From NCBI GenBank assembly GCA_964446495.1, contig CAYUOY010000013.1:1-43582 (forward strand): a stretch of DNA of 43,582 nt, read 5' to 3'. Every line of letters starts with the position of its first letter. The stretch's first letter is position 1. Under the pieces are notes generated by a model. The model was not told the DNA's origin and did not search any database. It saw only the letters and a program-made list of their open reading frames with translations. Made by a program: the position numbers and the translations under genes. Below, in pieces: positions 17,377 to 26,007 of this stretch. The DNA is from JAADHU01 sp964446495. Its GTDB lineage: Bacteria > Pseudomonadota > Gammaproteobacteria > Steroidobacterales > Woeseiaceae.

Positions 17377-17452
17377 CCAGGAAAGCTCAACTCGCGCGCC
17401 AAAAAATAAATCAAATAACTCACGGCACCTACTACGAAAGGCATTGAAAAAC

Positions 17453-18706
17453 ATGAAGAAAAAACGCGTTTGGATGGGGGCCGGCGTGGCCGCGATAGCG
17501 ATTGTCGGCGGCATCATGGCTTTTGGTGGTGAGAAAGAAGAACTCCAGGAAGTTCAGACCGCCCGTGTTGAACTGCAAAAAATCATTCAGATGGTAAACG
17601 CCACGGGACGTATTCAGCCCAAAACGCAAATTAAGATCAGTGCCGATGTGAGCGCCAAAATCATGGTCCTCGCGGTTGAAGAGGGAGACTGGGTAGAGGA
17701 AGGCCAGCTATTGGTTGAGCTTGACCGGGCACGTCACGTGGCTACTGTGGAGAGCGCGCAGGCGAGCGTGCGATCGGCGCAGGCGAATGCCAAGCTTGTC
17801 AGCGAGAACATGAACCAAACGGAGAAAGAGTTTGTTCGTACTCGCGAACTGGTGGCTCGAAAACTCGATTCGCAATCGGCACTGGATATGCAACAGGCGG
17901 CTTACCAGGTCGAGGTTGCTCGCTATGCTTCGGCGCTGGATCAGGTTGAGCAAGCTCGCGGTACCTTGAAACAAGCCCAGGATGCGCTCTCCAAAACCAC
18001 GATCTATGCGCCCATGAGCGGCACCATAAGTGACCTGAACAAAGAACAGGGAGAGATCGCGATTGGTTCGCAGTTTCAGGAGGACGTCATCCTCATCATT
18101 GCCGACCTGAGCGAAATGGAGGCACAGGTAAACGTTGACGAGAACGATATTGTGTCTGTGCAGATCGGACAGGAGGCCGAAATAGAAGTCGATGCTTTGC
18201 AGGGACAAACACTTCGGGGTGTCGTCTACGAGATAGCCAATTCGGCCAACGTGGCGGCAGACGGAACTACAGATCAGAAAACAGAATTTGAGATCAAGAT
18301 ATCGATCACGGACCCGGATCCCAGTTTGCGGCCGGGGATGACAGCGAGCGCCGATGTCTATACCAAAACCAAGGAAGATGCCGTTAGCGTACCGATCCAG
18401 AGTGTTGCTGTTCGTACCGTCGATCAATTGGCACTGGAAGGTGAGGAACGTGCTGATGCTGAAAAGCGCTACGAGGCTGATAAAGACGGGTTTGTTGAAA
18501 TCGTGTTTTGCATCGAGGATGGCAAGGCGATCGCGAAGCAGGTCAAAACAGGCATTCAAAGCGACGACCTGATCGAGATTCTGTCAGGGTTGATGGAAGA
18601 CGAAGAAGTGGTAACGGGTAGCTACCGGGCAATTTCCAAAGACCTTGTGAATGGCGCACAGGTATCTGTTACCAATGAGGTTGACGGCAAGGCGGACGCC
18701 GCATGA
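17453..18706 (+). CDS. MacA-like periplasmic adaptor (HlyD/RND-type membrane fusion protein)
   Basis: A 417-residue adaptor of a tripartite ABC efflux pump. The start is the ATG at 17453, because AAAGG lies eleven bases before it, while the in-frame TTG at 17444 is too close. Residues about 5-25 are a membrane anchor. The order is typical: half lipoyl domain (GRIQPKTQIKISADVSAKI), a long alpha-hairpin (about 90-180) with heptad-like QA repeats, second half lipoyl (IYAPMSGTISDLNKEQGE), then beta-barrel and membrane-proximal domains (LRPGMTASADVYT). Its last four bases overlap the ATPase start (ATGA), so the pump subunits are co-translated. An outer-membrane TolC partner is not in the window. 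Confidence 0.9.
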   Translation: MKKKRVWMGAGVAAIAIVGGIMAFGGEKEELQEVQTARVELQKIIQMVNATGRIQPKTQIKISADVSAKIMVLAVEEGDWVEEGQLLVELDRARHVATVESAQASVRSAQANAKLVSENMNQTEKEFVRTRELVARKLDSQSALDMQQAAYQVEVARYASALDQVEQARGTLKQAQDALSKTTIYAPMSGTISDLNKEQGEIAIGSQFQEDVILIIADLSEMEAQVNVDENDIVSVQIGQEAEIEVDALQGQTLRGVVYEIANSANVAADGTTDQKTEFEIKISITDPDPSLRPGMTASADVYTKTKEDAVSVPIQSVAVRTVDQLALEGEERADAEKRYEADKDGFVEIVFCIEDGKAIAKQVKTGIQSDDLIEILSGLMEDEEVVTGSYRAISKDLVNGAQVSVTNEVDGKADAA

Positions 18707-19476
18707 ATGCCAGCGCCGTGGCGGAGTCGGTGAACAGCACCTTGCAGATACAGGATGTGATCAAGACCTACGTCATGGGTAGCGAGAAAGTGCATGCATT
18801 ACGTGGTGTTACCCTTGAGATCGAAAAGAATGAGTTTGTAGCGATCATGGGTCCCTCCGGATCCGGTAAGTCGACTCTGATGAATGTAATCGGGTGCCTG
18901 GATGTGCCGACGTCGGGCACGTATTCACTCGAAGGCCGCATGGTTGCCGAGATGACGGAGTCCCAGCTTGCCGAAATCCGCAATCGCATGATCGGATTTG
19001 TCTTTCAAACATTCAACCTGATTCCGCGCGCTGATGTTTTGCACAATGTCGAGTTGCCACTCATATACGGCGGCATCCCGCGCGCCAGACGACGTGAACT
19101 GGCCGAACGTGCCATCGAACGAGTCGGACTCGCCGATCGAATGCAGCACAAGCCGAATGAACTATCCGGCGGTCAACGACAGCGGGTCGCCATCGCACGG
19201 GCACTGGTATTCGATCCGTCGATCATTCTGGCTGACGAACCGACCGGAAACCTGGATAGCCGAACCGGCGACGAAATCATGGTGATGTTCGATGAACTGC
19301 ACGATGCGGGGCAGACGATCATCCTGGTAACCCATGAAGACTATATTGCAGAGCATGCGTTACGAACGATCCGGTTGAAGGACGGCCTGATCGAAAGCGA
19401 CGAAAAACACGGCGATATTCGCGGCGGAATGCGAGTTGCTTCGATGGCTGACAATGCGCGCCAGGCCGCCGTCTGA
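18703..19476 (+). CDS. ABC transporter ATPase, MacB/LolD type
   Basis: A 257-residue nucleotide-binding subunit. Walker A is G50-PSGSGKST58, the Q-loop is Q102 in FVFQTFNL, the signature is LSGGQ at 154-158, and Walker B is ILADE around 175-179 followed by the D-loop NLDS. The H-loop is VTHE. The overall text is that of the MacB/LolD/FtsE group, which works with FtsX-type permeases rather than with typical importers. The C-terminal 25 residues are a poorly conserved tail. It overlaps the adaptor gene by four bases and is followed after 18 bases by the first permease. Confidence 0.93.
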   Translation: MNASAVAESVNSTLQIQDVIKTYVMGSEKVHALRGVTLEIEKNEFVAIMGPSGSGKSTLMNVIGCLDVPTSGTYSLEGRMVAEMTESQLAEIRNRMIGFVFQTFNLIPRADVLHNVELPLIYGGIPRARRRELAERAIERVGLADRMQHKPNELSGGQRQRVAIARALVFDPSIILADEPTGNLDSRTGDEIMVMFDELHDAGQTIILVTHEDYIAEHALRTIRLKDGLIESDEKHGDIRGGMRVASMADNARQAAV

Positions 19477-19494
19477 GGGACAATTGATGGAGCG

Positions 19495-20736
19495 ATGGCC
19501 GTGAGACTAATGCTCGATATTGCAGAGTCTTTTCGTATCGCCATCGGTGCGATATGGGCCAACAAGGCGCGCGGTGCGCTGACGACGCTTGGCATCATCA
19601 TTGGCATTGTCGCTGTCATCACCACAATGACGGCCTTCAATGGCATGCAAAGCGCCTTTCGGCAGGGATTTTCATCGGTCGGCTCGGACGTCATCTATGT
19701 ATCGCGCATGCCCTGGATCATCATGAACGACTTCTTTCTGTACCGAAATCGTCCACCATTGATCCTCGAAGAAGCGCAGGCGCTGGAGCGCAACCTTGAA
19801 GGTAAGGCAATCGTCAACCCGTCCATGGATACGCGCCGGGACATTAAATTCAATGCCGCTAGAGTTGATGGTGTACGCATCGTCGGCACGACAGAAAAAC
19901 AAGCCGTCATGGGCAGCGCCGTGCCGGAGTTTGGTCGCTTCCTGATGGCGTATGACGTCAATTACCGGAAAAACGTGGCGGTCATAGGTCAGGACGTTAA
20001 GGATGCATTGTTCGAAAATGCCAATCCACTGAACAAGGAAATCAGGATCGGTCGCAGCAAGTTTCGGATTATAGGTGTCATGGAGAAGCAAGGCGGATCG
20101 ACCTTTGGTGGTCCGAATTTCGATCGCCAGATTTACGTGCCAATATCAACCTACCTGAAAGCATTCGGTGGAAGGCATAGCACCAATGTTGATATTGCGA
20201 TCAAAGCGCCTTCCCAGGAGGCGATGGCTGACCTGGAATTCGAAGTTATCGGTGAGATGCGTAAAATTCGCAAGTTGCGGCCCGCGGCAACGGACAATTT
20301 CTCCATCAACAAACTGGATACATTGATGGGCGGATTTAATTCCGTCATGGGTGTCGTTCTCGGACTGGGCCTGCTGGTCACCAGCATTGCATTGTTTGTC
20401 GGTGGAATCGGTGTGATGAATATCATGTTTGTTTCCGTTACCGAACGGACCCGCGAAATCGGCATTCGCAAAGCCATTGGAGCCAAACGTCACAGCATAC
20501 TGTTGCAGTTTCTGTTCGAGTCTGCCGTCATCTGTCTCCTGGGTGGCATCATTGGAATCATTCTGGCATCCGGCCTGACGGCCATCATCAATGCGGTTCT
20601 AATGCCAGCCAGTGTCTCAGTGCCGATTCTTGTCATTGCGATTATCATTTCGATAGTCGTCGGCGTTGTGGCCGGATTTGTTCCGGCATGGAAAGGGGCG
20701 CGTCTCGATCCGATCGAAGCGCTTCGCTACGAGTGA
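19495..20736 (+). CDS. FtsX/MacB-type ABC permease (first copy)
   Basis: A 413-residue permease with the MacB plan: one N-terminal helix (about 30-52, TLGIIIGIVAVITTMTA), a large periplasmic domain (about 55-275, MacB_PCD), and three C-terminal helices with the conserved coupling segment VSVTERTREIGIRKAIGA and the end WKGARLDPIEALRYE. Unlike E. coli MacB it has no fused ATPase; that is the separate upstream gene. The start ATG at 19495 is preceded by a weak site (TGATGGAG). It probably pairs with the second, non-identical permease downstream to make the membrane core of the pump. Confidence 0.9.
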   Translation: MAVRLMLDIAESFRIAIGAIWANKARGALTTLGIIIGIVAVITTMTAFNGMQSAFRQGFSSVGSDVIYVSRMPWIIMNDFFLYRNRPPLILEEAQALERNLEGKAIVNPSMDTRRDIKFNAARVDGVRIVGTTEKQAVMGSAVPEFGRFLMAYDVNYRKNVAVIGQDVKDALFENANPLNKEIRIGRSKFRIIGVMEKQGGSTFGGPNFDRQIYVPISTYLKAFGGRHSTNVDIAIKAPSQEAMADLEFEVIGEMRKIRKLRPAATDNFSINKLDTLMGGFNSVMGVVLGLGLLVTSIALFVGGIGVMNIMFVSVTERTREIGIRKAIGAKRHSILLQFLFESAVICLLGGIIGIILASGLTAIINAVLMPASVSVPILVIAIIISIVVGVVAGFVPAWKGARLDPIEALRYE

Positions 20737-20746
20737 TGAGATAGCC

Positions 20747-21994
20747 GTGCAAAAAAGCGATATATTCCTGATGTCATTGCGTTCGATTCGCGGCAACAAG
20801 CTGCGCTCGACGCTCACGCTTTTCGGCATTGTGCTTGGTGTCGCATCGATAATCGGCGTCATGACGGCAATCTCGGTCATCCAGACTACGATGGAAACGG
20901 AAATGAGCATTCTGGGCGCGCAGACGTTTCAGGTGCAGAAGTGGCCGGCTGGCGGCTTCAACTCGGATGAAGAACGACGCAAGGCCTTTCGCCGTCCGCC
21001 ACTTACGCTCGCTGACGCGCAGGCAGTTCGTGAAAACGTCAAAACCGCCGATATTGTAGGCGCTGAGTTGTGGGATTTCGGCTTCAAGGCGGAATACAAG
21101 GGGGAGGAGACGAATGAAAACCTGGCCATCTGTGGTGGCACGCCCGAATATGCCGCAAACAATACCCACTACGTGGGTCTGGGTCGCAATATCTCGCAGA
21201 TGGATGTCAGGTCTCGCCGACGGGTAGTGGTTATAGGATTTGCGATAGCACAAAAATTGTATCCGTTCGTTGACCCCATCGGCCGGGAAATTCGTGTAGA
21301 TGGCCGCAAGTACCAGGTCATTGGCGTGTTCGACGAAAAGAAATCAGCCTTCGGCGCGGGCTACGACAACTATGTTCTGATGCCAGTGACAACCTATGTG
21401 AGTACTTACGGCCTGACCGGTGGCGATGGCTTTGCGCGCTCCGTAAATATTACGGTACACGCGAAAACACCGGAGCTGATTTACGATGCCATTGAAGAGA
21501 CTCGCCAGGTTCTGCGCCGTGTTCGCGGCGTGAAACCAGCCGAGGAGGACAACTTCGAGTTTTTCAACAGTGAAAGTCTGATAACTGATTTCAATCAAAT
21601 GACACAGGGTGTAAAACTCGGCGCGTTTGTCGTCGGTATTATTGCACTGGTGGTCGCGGGTATCGGCATCATGAATATTATGCTGGTATCCGTCACCGAG
21701 CGAACCAAAGAAATTGGCATTCGCAAATCGCTGGGGGCCAAGCCGAAAGACATCTTGGCGCAATTTCTTCTTGAGGCCGTCATTCTTTGTAATATCGGCG
21801 GTGTCATTGGTGTAATCGCCGGTTTCGGACTGGGCAATATTTTGAGCGTGGCCTTCGGTTTCGAGAACTCTGTCCCCATGGAGTGGGCAGTGATCGGAAT
21901 TGTTTTCTGTTCCACTATCGGGATCGGCTTCGGTCTGCTGCCTGCCGTAAAGGCGTCACGATTGCACCCGATCGACGCATTGCGTTACGAATAG
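20747..21994 (+). CDS. FtsX/MacB-type ABC permease (second copy)
   Basis: A 415-residue permease, paralogous to the one before it. The frame is open from 20666, but I place the start at the GTG at 20747: it is ten bases after the upstream stop and follows GATGAG by seven bases, whereas the longer frame would run deep into the upstream gene. The helix-one text LTLFGIVLGVASIIGVMTA, coupling segment VSVTERTKEIGIRKSLGA and end SRLHPIDALRYE are as expected. The periplasmic domains of the two copies differ strongly, so the pump likely uses a heterodimer. Substrate is unknown; the family exports macrolides, peptides, lipoproteins or siderophores. Confidence 0.9.
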   Translation: MQKSDIFLMSLRSIRGNKLRSTLTLFGIVLGVASIIGVMTAISVIQTTMETEMSILGAQTFQVQKWPAGGFNSDEERRKAFRRPPLTLADAQAVRENVKTADIVGAELWDFGFKAEYKGEETNENLAICGGTPEYAANNTHYVGLGRNISQMDVRSRRRVVVIGFAIAQKLYPFVDPIGREIRVDGRKYQVIGVFDEKKSAFGAGYDNYVLMPVTTYVSTYGLTGGDGFARSVNITVHAKTPELIYDAIEETRQVLRRVRGVKPAEEDNFEFFNSESLITDFNQMTQGVKLGAFVVGIIALVVAGIGIMNIMLVSVTERTKEIGIRKSLGAKPKDILAQFLLEAVILCNIGGVIGVIAGFGLGNILSVAFGFENSVPMEWAVIGIVFCSTIGIGFGLLPAVKASRLHPIDALRYE

Positions 21995-22066
21995 GAAAAG
22001 CGCTTACTATCACCCCATCCGGGATCCAGGGGCGCAGGGTATGGGAAGCGAATCCAGCGGACGTCG

Positions 22067-22399
22067 ATGAAAGCCGCTTTTCTCGCGGTTGTCGCGTTCA
22101 CGGTCGTTATACTCATATTCTTTAAGGTCGATTTCGAACCCGAATTTTCGTTGCCGCGAGAAACGGATTCCCTCGATCCCGAACAGGAGGCTCGCTTCGA
22201 TGCCTGCGTCACGAAGAAAGATGCAGCGATTCACGCAAGGACTTTTCGTGACATTGACAACCCGGATGTGCAGCGGGAAATTCTCATCACGCAAAAAGAG
22301 CGGGCCGTTCGTGACTGCCGGGAAAGCCTGCCGGAAAAACGGGTTACGGTCAGTGAACCATTGCGTTTCAATATTATTGATTTGACCTTTAGATATTGA
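22067..22399 (+). CDS. small single-helix membrane protein, unknown
   Basis: A 110-residue protein that I do not recognise. An N-terminal hydrophobic helix (about residues 3-20, AFLAVVAFTVVILIFF) is followed by a hydrophilic, highly charged domain with two cysteines (C47 in FDACVTKKD and one in RDCRESL) that could form a disulfide in the periplasm. It follows the efflux operon in the same direction after 72 bases without an obvious terminator between, so it may be its last gene. No good ribosome site is visible before the ATG, which lowers confidence. Confidence 0.55.
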   Translation: MKAAFLAVVAFTVVILIFFKVDFEPEFSLPRETDSLDPEQEARFDACVTKKDAAIHARTFRDIDNPDVQREILITQKERAVRDCRESLPEKRVTVSEPLRFNIIDLTFRY

Positions 22400-22427
22400 T
22401 GATAATCAAGTCAATCGGAGGTCGAAA

Positions 22428-24137
22428 ATGTCGCGCTCACATCCAGCTGTAAATACCTGCCCTGTACGGATAAAAGCACTGCTGCTCCTGCTGCCACTGG
22501 TAGCTTGCTCACCGCCACCGGCAGAACCCACGTCGGAAGCAACTTCAGCCGCAGCTGCCGTTACTGAAGTTGCCACAGGTCATCAGGGTATGGTGTCTGC
22601 GGCACATCCGCTGGCGACAGAAGCTGGCCTTGAAATCCTTCAGGCGGGTGGCAACGCTTTCGATGCCGCGGTTGCGATTGCTACGACACTCAATGTCGTG
22701 GAGCCCATGATGTCGGGCATCGGCGGCTACGGCACCATCCTGATTTATGATGCGGAGAAGGGAGAGAGTCGATTTCTGAATCCCAGCGGACTGATTCCAC
22801 AAGCCCTGGATTCAGACGTATTCCGGGCGCCAACGCCAAATTATATGGAAAATCGCCGCGGGGCGAAATCGGTGTCGACACCCGGAAATGTGAATGCCTG
22901 GGATGCGATGGCCGCCTACGGCACGCTTCCGTGGCAGAGACTTTTCGAGTCTGCGATCGAGGTTGCTGAAAACGGCTATGTTATAGATGCACGGATTGCA
23001 CGTTATATTGGTCTGGCATTCGATGATTTTCCAGCGCATACCCAACTGTTCTATGGCAAGGGTGGGGTGCCGCTCGCGGCGGGTGAGCGCCTGGTGCAGA
23101 AAGACCTGGCTAATTCCCTGCGCATGATTGCCAACGAGGGAGCCGCCGTTTTCCACGGCGGCGCTCTGGGCGCAACGGTCGATGCGGCGATGCAGGAGGC
23201 TGGCAGCTTTCTGCGGCTGGCCGATCTTGCGAACAATCAGCCCGAATGGTGGAAGCCGATATCAATTCAGTACCGGGGCTATACGGCGGTAACAGCATCA
23301 CCGCCTGCCAATTCCTTTCCGGCGCTGGTCCGCCTGGGTTTGATGGCGCAGTTCGACGTTCGCTCGATGGGCCGTAACTCGATTGAGTATCTGCATATCT
23401 TCGCCGAAGCCACCAAGCACGCGTTCTGGACTCGCATGGCCTATGCGGGCGATCCGGATATCGCCCCGCCCCCGCTGGATATGCTGTTGTCCGATGCGTA
23501 TCTGGAGAAAGTGGCCGCGCAGTTCACGGATGCTGCCAAACCGTTTGAGCCGCCCGGTGTCATGCCGACGACAGGCATGAACACTACTCACTTTGTAGTC
23601 GCCGACAAATGGGGCAATGTTGTCTCGGCGACACAGACACTGGGAAATCTGTTTGGCAGCCGACTGATGCCGGAAGGTACCGGTATCTGGTTGAATAACT
23701 CGCTGGCGTATTCGACCTTCGAGCCGAAAGGGAATCCGATGGACGCGTATCCGGGCCGGCGCAAGCTGTCAGGCGATGTGCCACTGTTTGTTATGCAGGA
23801 TGGCAGGCCCTGGATCGTCATCGGCACGCCGGGTGGTCATACCATTGGGCAGACAGTGCCACAAATTGTGATGAACGTGCTCGATTTCGATATGGATATT
23901 CAGGAGGCCATCTCGGCGCCGCGAGTATCCTTCATCGAGCCAGACCAACTGGCCGTGGAGCCGACGATCTCCGGGGACGTGGTGGATGCACTGGCGGCGC
24001 GTGGGCACAACATTCTTTCTCGTGAACGCATCGGCAATGCACATGGCCTGGTGATCGAATACGATGGTTCCGGAAAACCCGAACGCTTTACCGGCGGTGC
24101 GGATACCCGCGGCGCCGGCCTTGCAAAAGGATTCTGA
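22428..24137 (+). CDS. ggt: gamma-glutamyltransferase, lipoprotein
   Basis: A 569-residue gamma-glutamyltransferase of normal length. GGAGG lies six bases before the ATG. The signal peptide ends in a lipobox L24-V-A-C27, so it should be anchored as a lipoprotein, unlike the soluble periplasmic E. coli enzyme. The autocleavage/catalytic threonine is T386 in MNTTHFVVADKWGN; the small subunit would start there. GNAFDAAVA and GIGGYG near the start, and GGHTIGQ late, are conserved family segments. It transfers or hydrolyses gamma-glutamyl groups of glutathione or gamma-glutamyl amines outside the inner membrane. The next gene, 19 bases on, is a polyamine-dehydrogenase-like flavoenzyme. Confidence 0.92.
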   Translation: MSRSHPAVNTCPVRIKALLLLLPLVACSPPPAEPTSEATSAAAAVTEVATGHQGMVSAAHPLATEAGLEILQAGGNAFDAAVAIATTLNVVEPMMSGIGGYGTILIYDAEKGESRFLNPSGLIPQALDSDVFRAPTPNYMENRRGAKSVSTPGNVNAWDAMAAYGTLPWQRLFESAIEVAENGYVIDARIARYIGLAFDDFPAHTQLFYGKGGVPLAAGERLVQKDLANSLRMIANEGAAVFHGGALGATVDAAMQEAGSFLRLADLANNQPEWWKPISIQYRGYTAVTASPPANSFPALVRLGLMAQFDVRSMGRNSIEYLHIFAEATKHAFWTRMAYAGDPDIAPPPLDMLLSDAYLEKVAAQFTDAAKPFEPPGVMPTTGMNTTHFVVADKWGNVVSATQTLGNLFGSRLMPEGTGIWLNNSLAYSTFEPKGNPMDAYPGRRKLSGDVPLFVMQDGRPWIVIGTPGGHTIGQTVPQIVMNVLDFDMDIQEAISAPRVSFIEPDQLAVEPTISGDVVDALAARGHNILSRERIGNAHGLVIEYDGSGKPERFTGGADTRGAGLAKGF

Positions 24138-24156
24138 ACGCTTCTTTGGAGATGAC

Positions 24157-25995
24157 ATGAAAGACAAAGTCACACGACGCGATTTTCTTAACGGTACTCA
24201 GGTTGCCATTGGTGCATCGCTGCTGTCGTCATGGAGCGAGGTATTCGGTGCCAGCGGTTCAGAATTCGAACTGGGTCCGGACTACTATCCGCCCGCACTG
24301 ACCGGATTGCGCGGCAGCCACGATGGTTCCTGGGAAACGATGCATGCCCGCGTATCGGGCGCGACCTGGCCGTCGGGAAAATACGAGGAGGACTACGATC
24401 TCATCGTCGTGGGCGCAGGCATCAGCGGCTTGTCGGCCGCCCATTTCTTCCACAAGGAAAACCCTGGTGCGCGTGTACTGATACTGGACAACCATGACGA
24501 TTTTGGTGGTCACGCAAAACGCAATGAGTTCGGTATCGACGGTCGCACCCGAATCGGCTATGGCGGCACTGAGGCCATTGATACACCCTCGGCGTATAGC
24601 GATGTGGCGAAAGGACTGCTGCGGGATGTTGGCATCCAGGTAGAGAAGTTCTACGCAGCGTATGACCAGGAACTGTATTCGTCACTGGGCCTCAGCAAGG
24701 GCATCGTTTTCGACCAGGGGACCTACGGCGAGCAAAAGCTGGTCGTTGGATATAACAAAATTCCCTGGCAGGAGTTTGCTGACCAGACGCCCATGAACGA
24801 CCAGGCCAGGGCGGATCTGGTCCGCCTGTGGACGGATGAGCGAGACTATCTGCCCGGCATGAGCTTCGATGAGAAAAAGACGTTGCTGGAAAAAACCAGC
24901 TACTACGATTTCCTGAAGAACTATGCCAAGGTGGATCAGCAGGTTTTGGAGATGTTCCGCCGCTGGGGAATGAGTTTCTGGTGCGTCGGCATCGACGAAA
25001 TTCCGGCAACCTCGGTGCAGTCCTATGACGGTGGCATGCCCGGTCTGACACATACGCTTCGCCGCGTTGGTTACCGCGGGGATGAACCGTATATTTTTCA
25101 TTTCCCCGATGGCAATGCCTCGGTGGCCCGCTTGATTGTTCGCGCGATGCTGCCCGAGGCGGTGCCTGGATCGACGATGGAAGATGTCGTGACCGCACGC
25201 GTGAACTATTCGATGCTTGACAGAAGTGGTGCGCCAGTACGAATTCGACTGAACAGCACGGTTGTCAACGCGGCACATACCAGCAATGCCGGCGCCGTCG
25301 ATGTGACATTTGTCCATCACGGTAAATCGCATACCGTTCGCGGCAAGAAATGCATCATGGCGTGTTACAACAGCGCAATTCCCTATCTCTGTCCGGAACT
25401 CCCGCAAGAGCAGGTGGATGGTCTCAAATACAACGTGAAGGTCCCGCTGACCTATACGAAAGTCCTGGTACCCAACTGGCGTCCCTTCGCCGAGCTTGGG
25501 CTCGACTTTGCGTACTACACTAATGATTTCTACAAACAGGTTGAACTCGACTACCCGGTTTCTATCGGTAACTATAAATTTAATCATTCGCCGGACGATC
25601 CCATGGTGTTGCACATGTGCCATGTGCATCATTCACAGGATATCCAGGGACCGGATCAGTGGCGCGAAGGTCGCCGTCGTTTGCTTGGCACTCCGTTCTC
25701 GGTCTTCGAAGGTCATGTTCGCGACCAGTTGGATCAGGCCCTGTCAGGTGCCGGATTCGACGCCGAGCGTGATATTCATGCCATCACCGTCAATCGTTGG
25801 GCGCACGGTTATGCCTACAGTCCGGACCTGTTATGGGAGCCGGAATGGCCGAACGAAGAAAGCAAACCGTGGGTCATTGGTCGGCAACCGTATGGACGCA
25901 TTACGATTGCCAATTCCGATGCCGGAGCGGCTGCAAACACCAACGCGGCCATCACCCAGGGTTATCGGGCGGTGCAGGAAGCGTTGGAGTCCTGA
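24157..25995 (+). CDS. spdH: Tat-exported FAD oxidoreductase, spermidine dehydrogenase-like
   Basis: A 612-residue flavoprotein. The frame opens at 24064 inside the upstream gene, but the start is at 24157, directly behind GGAGATGAC, because that yields a twin-arginine signal (VTRRDFLNG, R7-R8, then a moderately hydrophobic helix). The FAD-binding dinucleotide fold is at G86-A-G88-I-S-G91 followed by the acidic end LILDNHDDFGGHAKRNEF. The middle and the C-terminus (VNRWAHGYAYSPDL, RITIANSDAGA) match my recollection of Pseudomonas/Citrobacter spermidine dehydrogenase, which cleaves spermidine to 1,3-diaminopropane and 4-aminobutanal. A different amine substrate is possible. It is probably co-transcribed with gamma-glutamyltransferase. 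Confidence 0.8.
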   Translation: MKDKVTRRDFLNGTQVAIGASLLSSWSEVFGASGSEFELGPDYYPPALTGLRGSHDGSWETMHARVSGATWPSGKYEEDYDLIVVGAGISGLSAAHFFHKENPGARVLILDNHDDFGGHAKRNEFGIDGRTRIGYGGTEAIDTPSAYSDVAKGLLRDVGIQVEKFYAAYDQELYSSLGLSKGIVFDQGTYGEQKLVVGYNKIPWQEFADQTPMNDQARADLVRLWTDERDYLPGMSFDEKKTLLEKTSYYDFLKNYAKVDQQVLEMFRRWGMSFWCVGIDEIPATSVQSYDGGMPGLTHTLRRVGYRGDEPYIFHFPDGNASVARLIVRAMLPEAVPGSTMEDVVTARVNYSMLDRSGAPVRIRLNSTVVNAAHTSNAGAVDVTFVHHGKSHTVRGKKCIMACYNSAIPYLCPELPQEQVDGLKYNVKVPLTYTKVLVPNWRPFAELGLDFAYYTNDFYKQVELDYPVSIGNYKFNHSPDDPMVLHMCHVHHSQDIQGPDQWREGRRRLLGTPFSVFEGHVRDQLDQALSGAGFDAERDIHAITVNRWAHGYAYSPDLLWEPEWPNEESKPWVIGRQPYGRITIANSDAGAAANTNAAITQGYRAVQEALES

Positions 25996-26007
25996 CGCGC
26001 GCGCAAG

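Larger units (their letters stand above)
17128..17452. other. 325-base divergent region before the efflux operon
   Basis: Contains the promoters for the DUF6152 gene (leftward) and the efflux operon (rightward). Two structures stand out and are listed separately: a 19-base dyad at 17214-17232 and a 55-base hairpin at 17322-17376. Between them is an AT-rich stretch (TTGAAAAATTAGAACC) that could hold the promoter, but no pair fits well enough to call. Confidence 0.4.

Noticed and set aside
17708..18559. Minus-strand open frame opposite the adaptor gene (283 codons)
   Set aside because: Shadow of a strongly supported HlyD-type gene; leucine/arginine-rich without motifs and without a ribosome site.
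24682..25632. Long minus-strand open frame opposite the spermidine-dehydrogenase-like gene (316 codons)
   Set aside because: It is antisense to a gene with clear FAD and Tat motifs, is rich in histidine and arginine as expected of a shadow, and has no family pattern.
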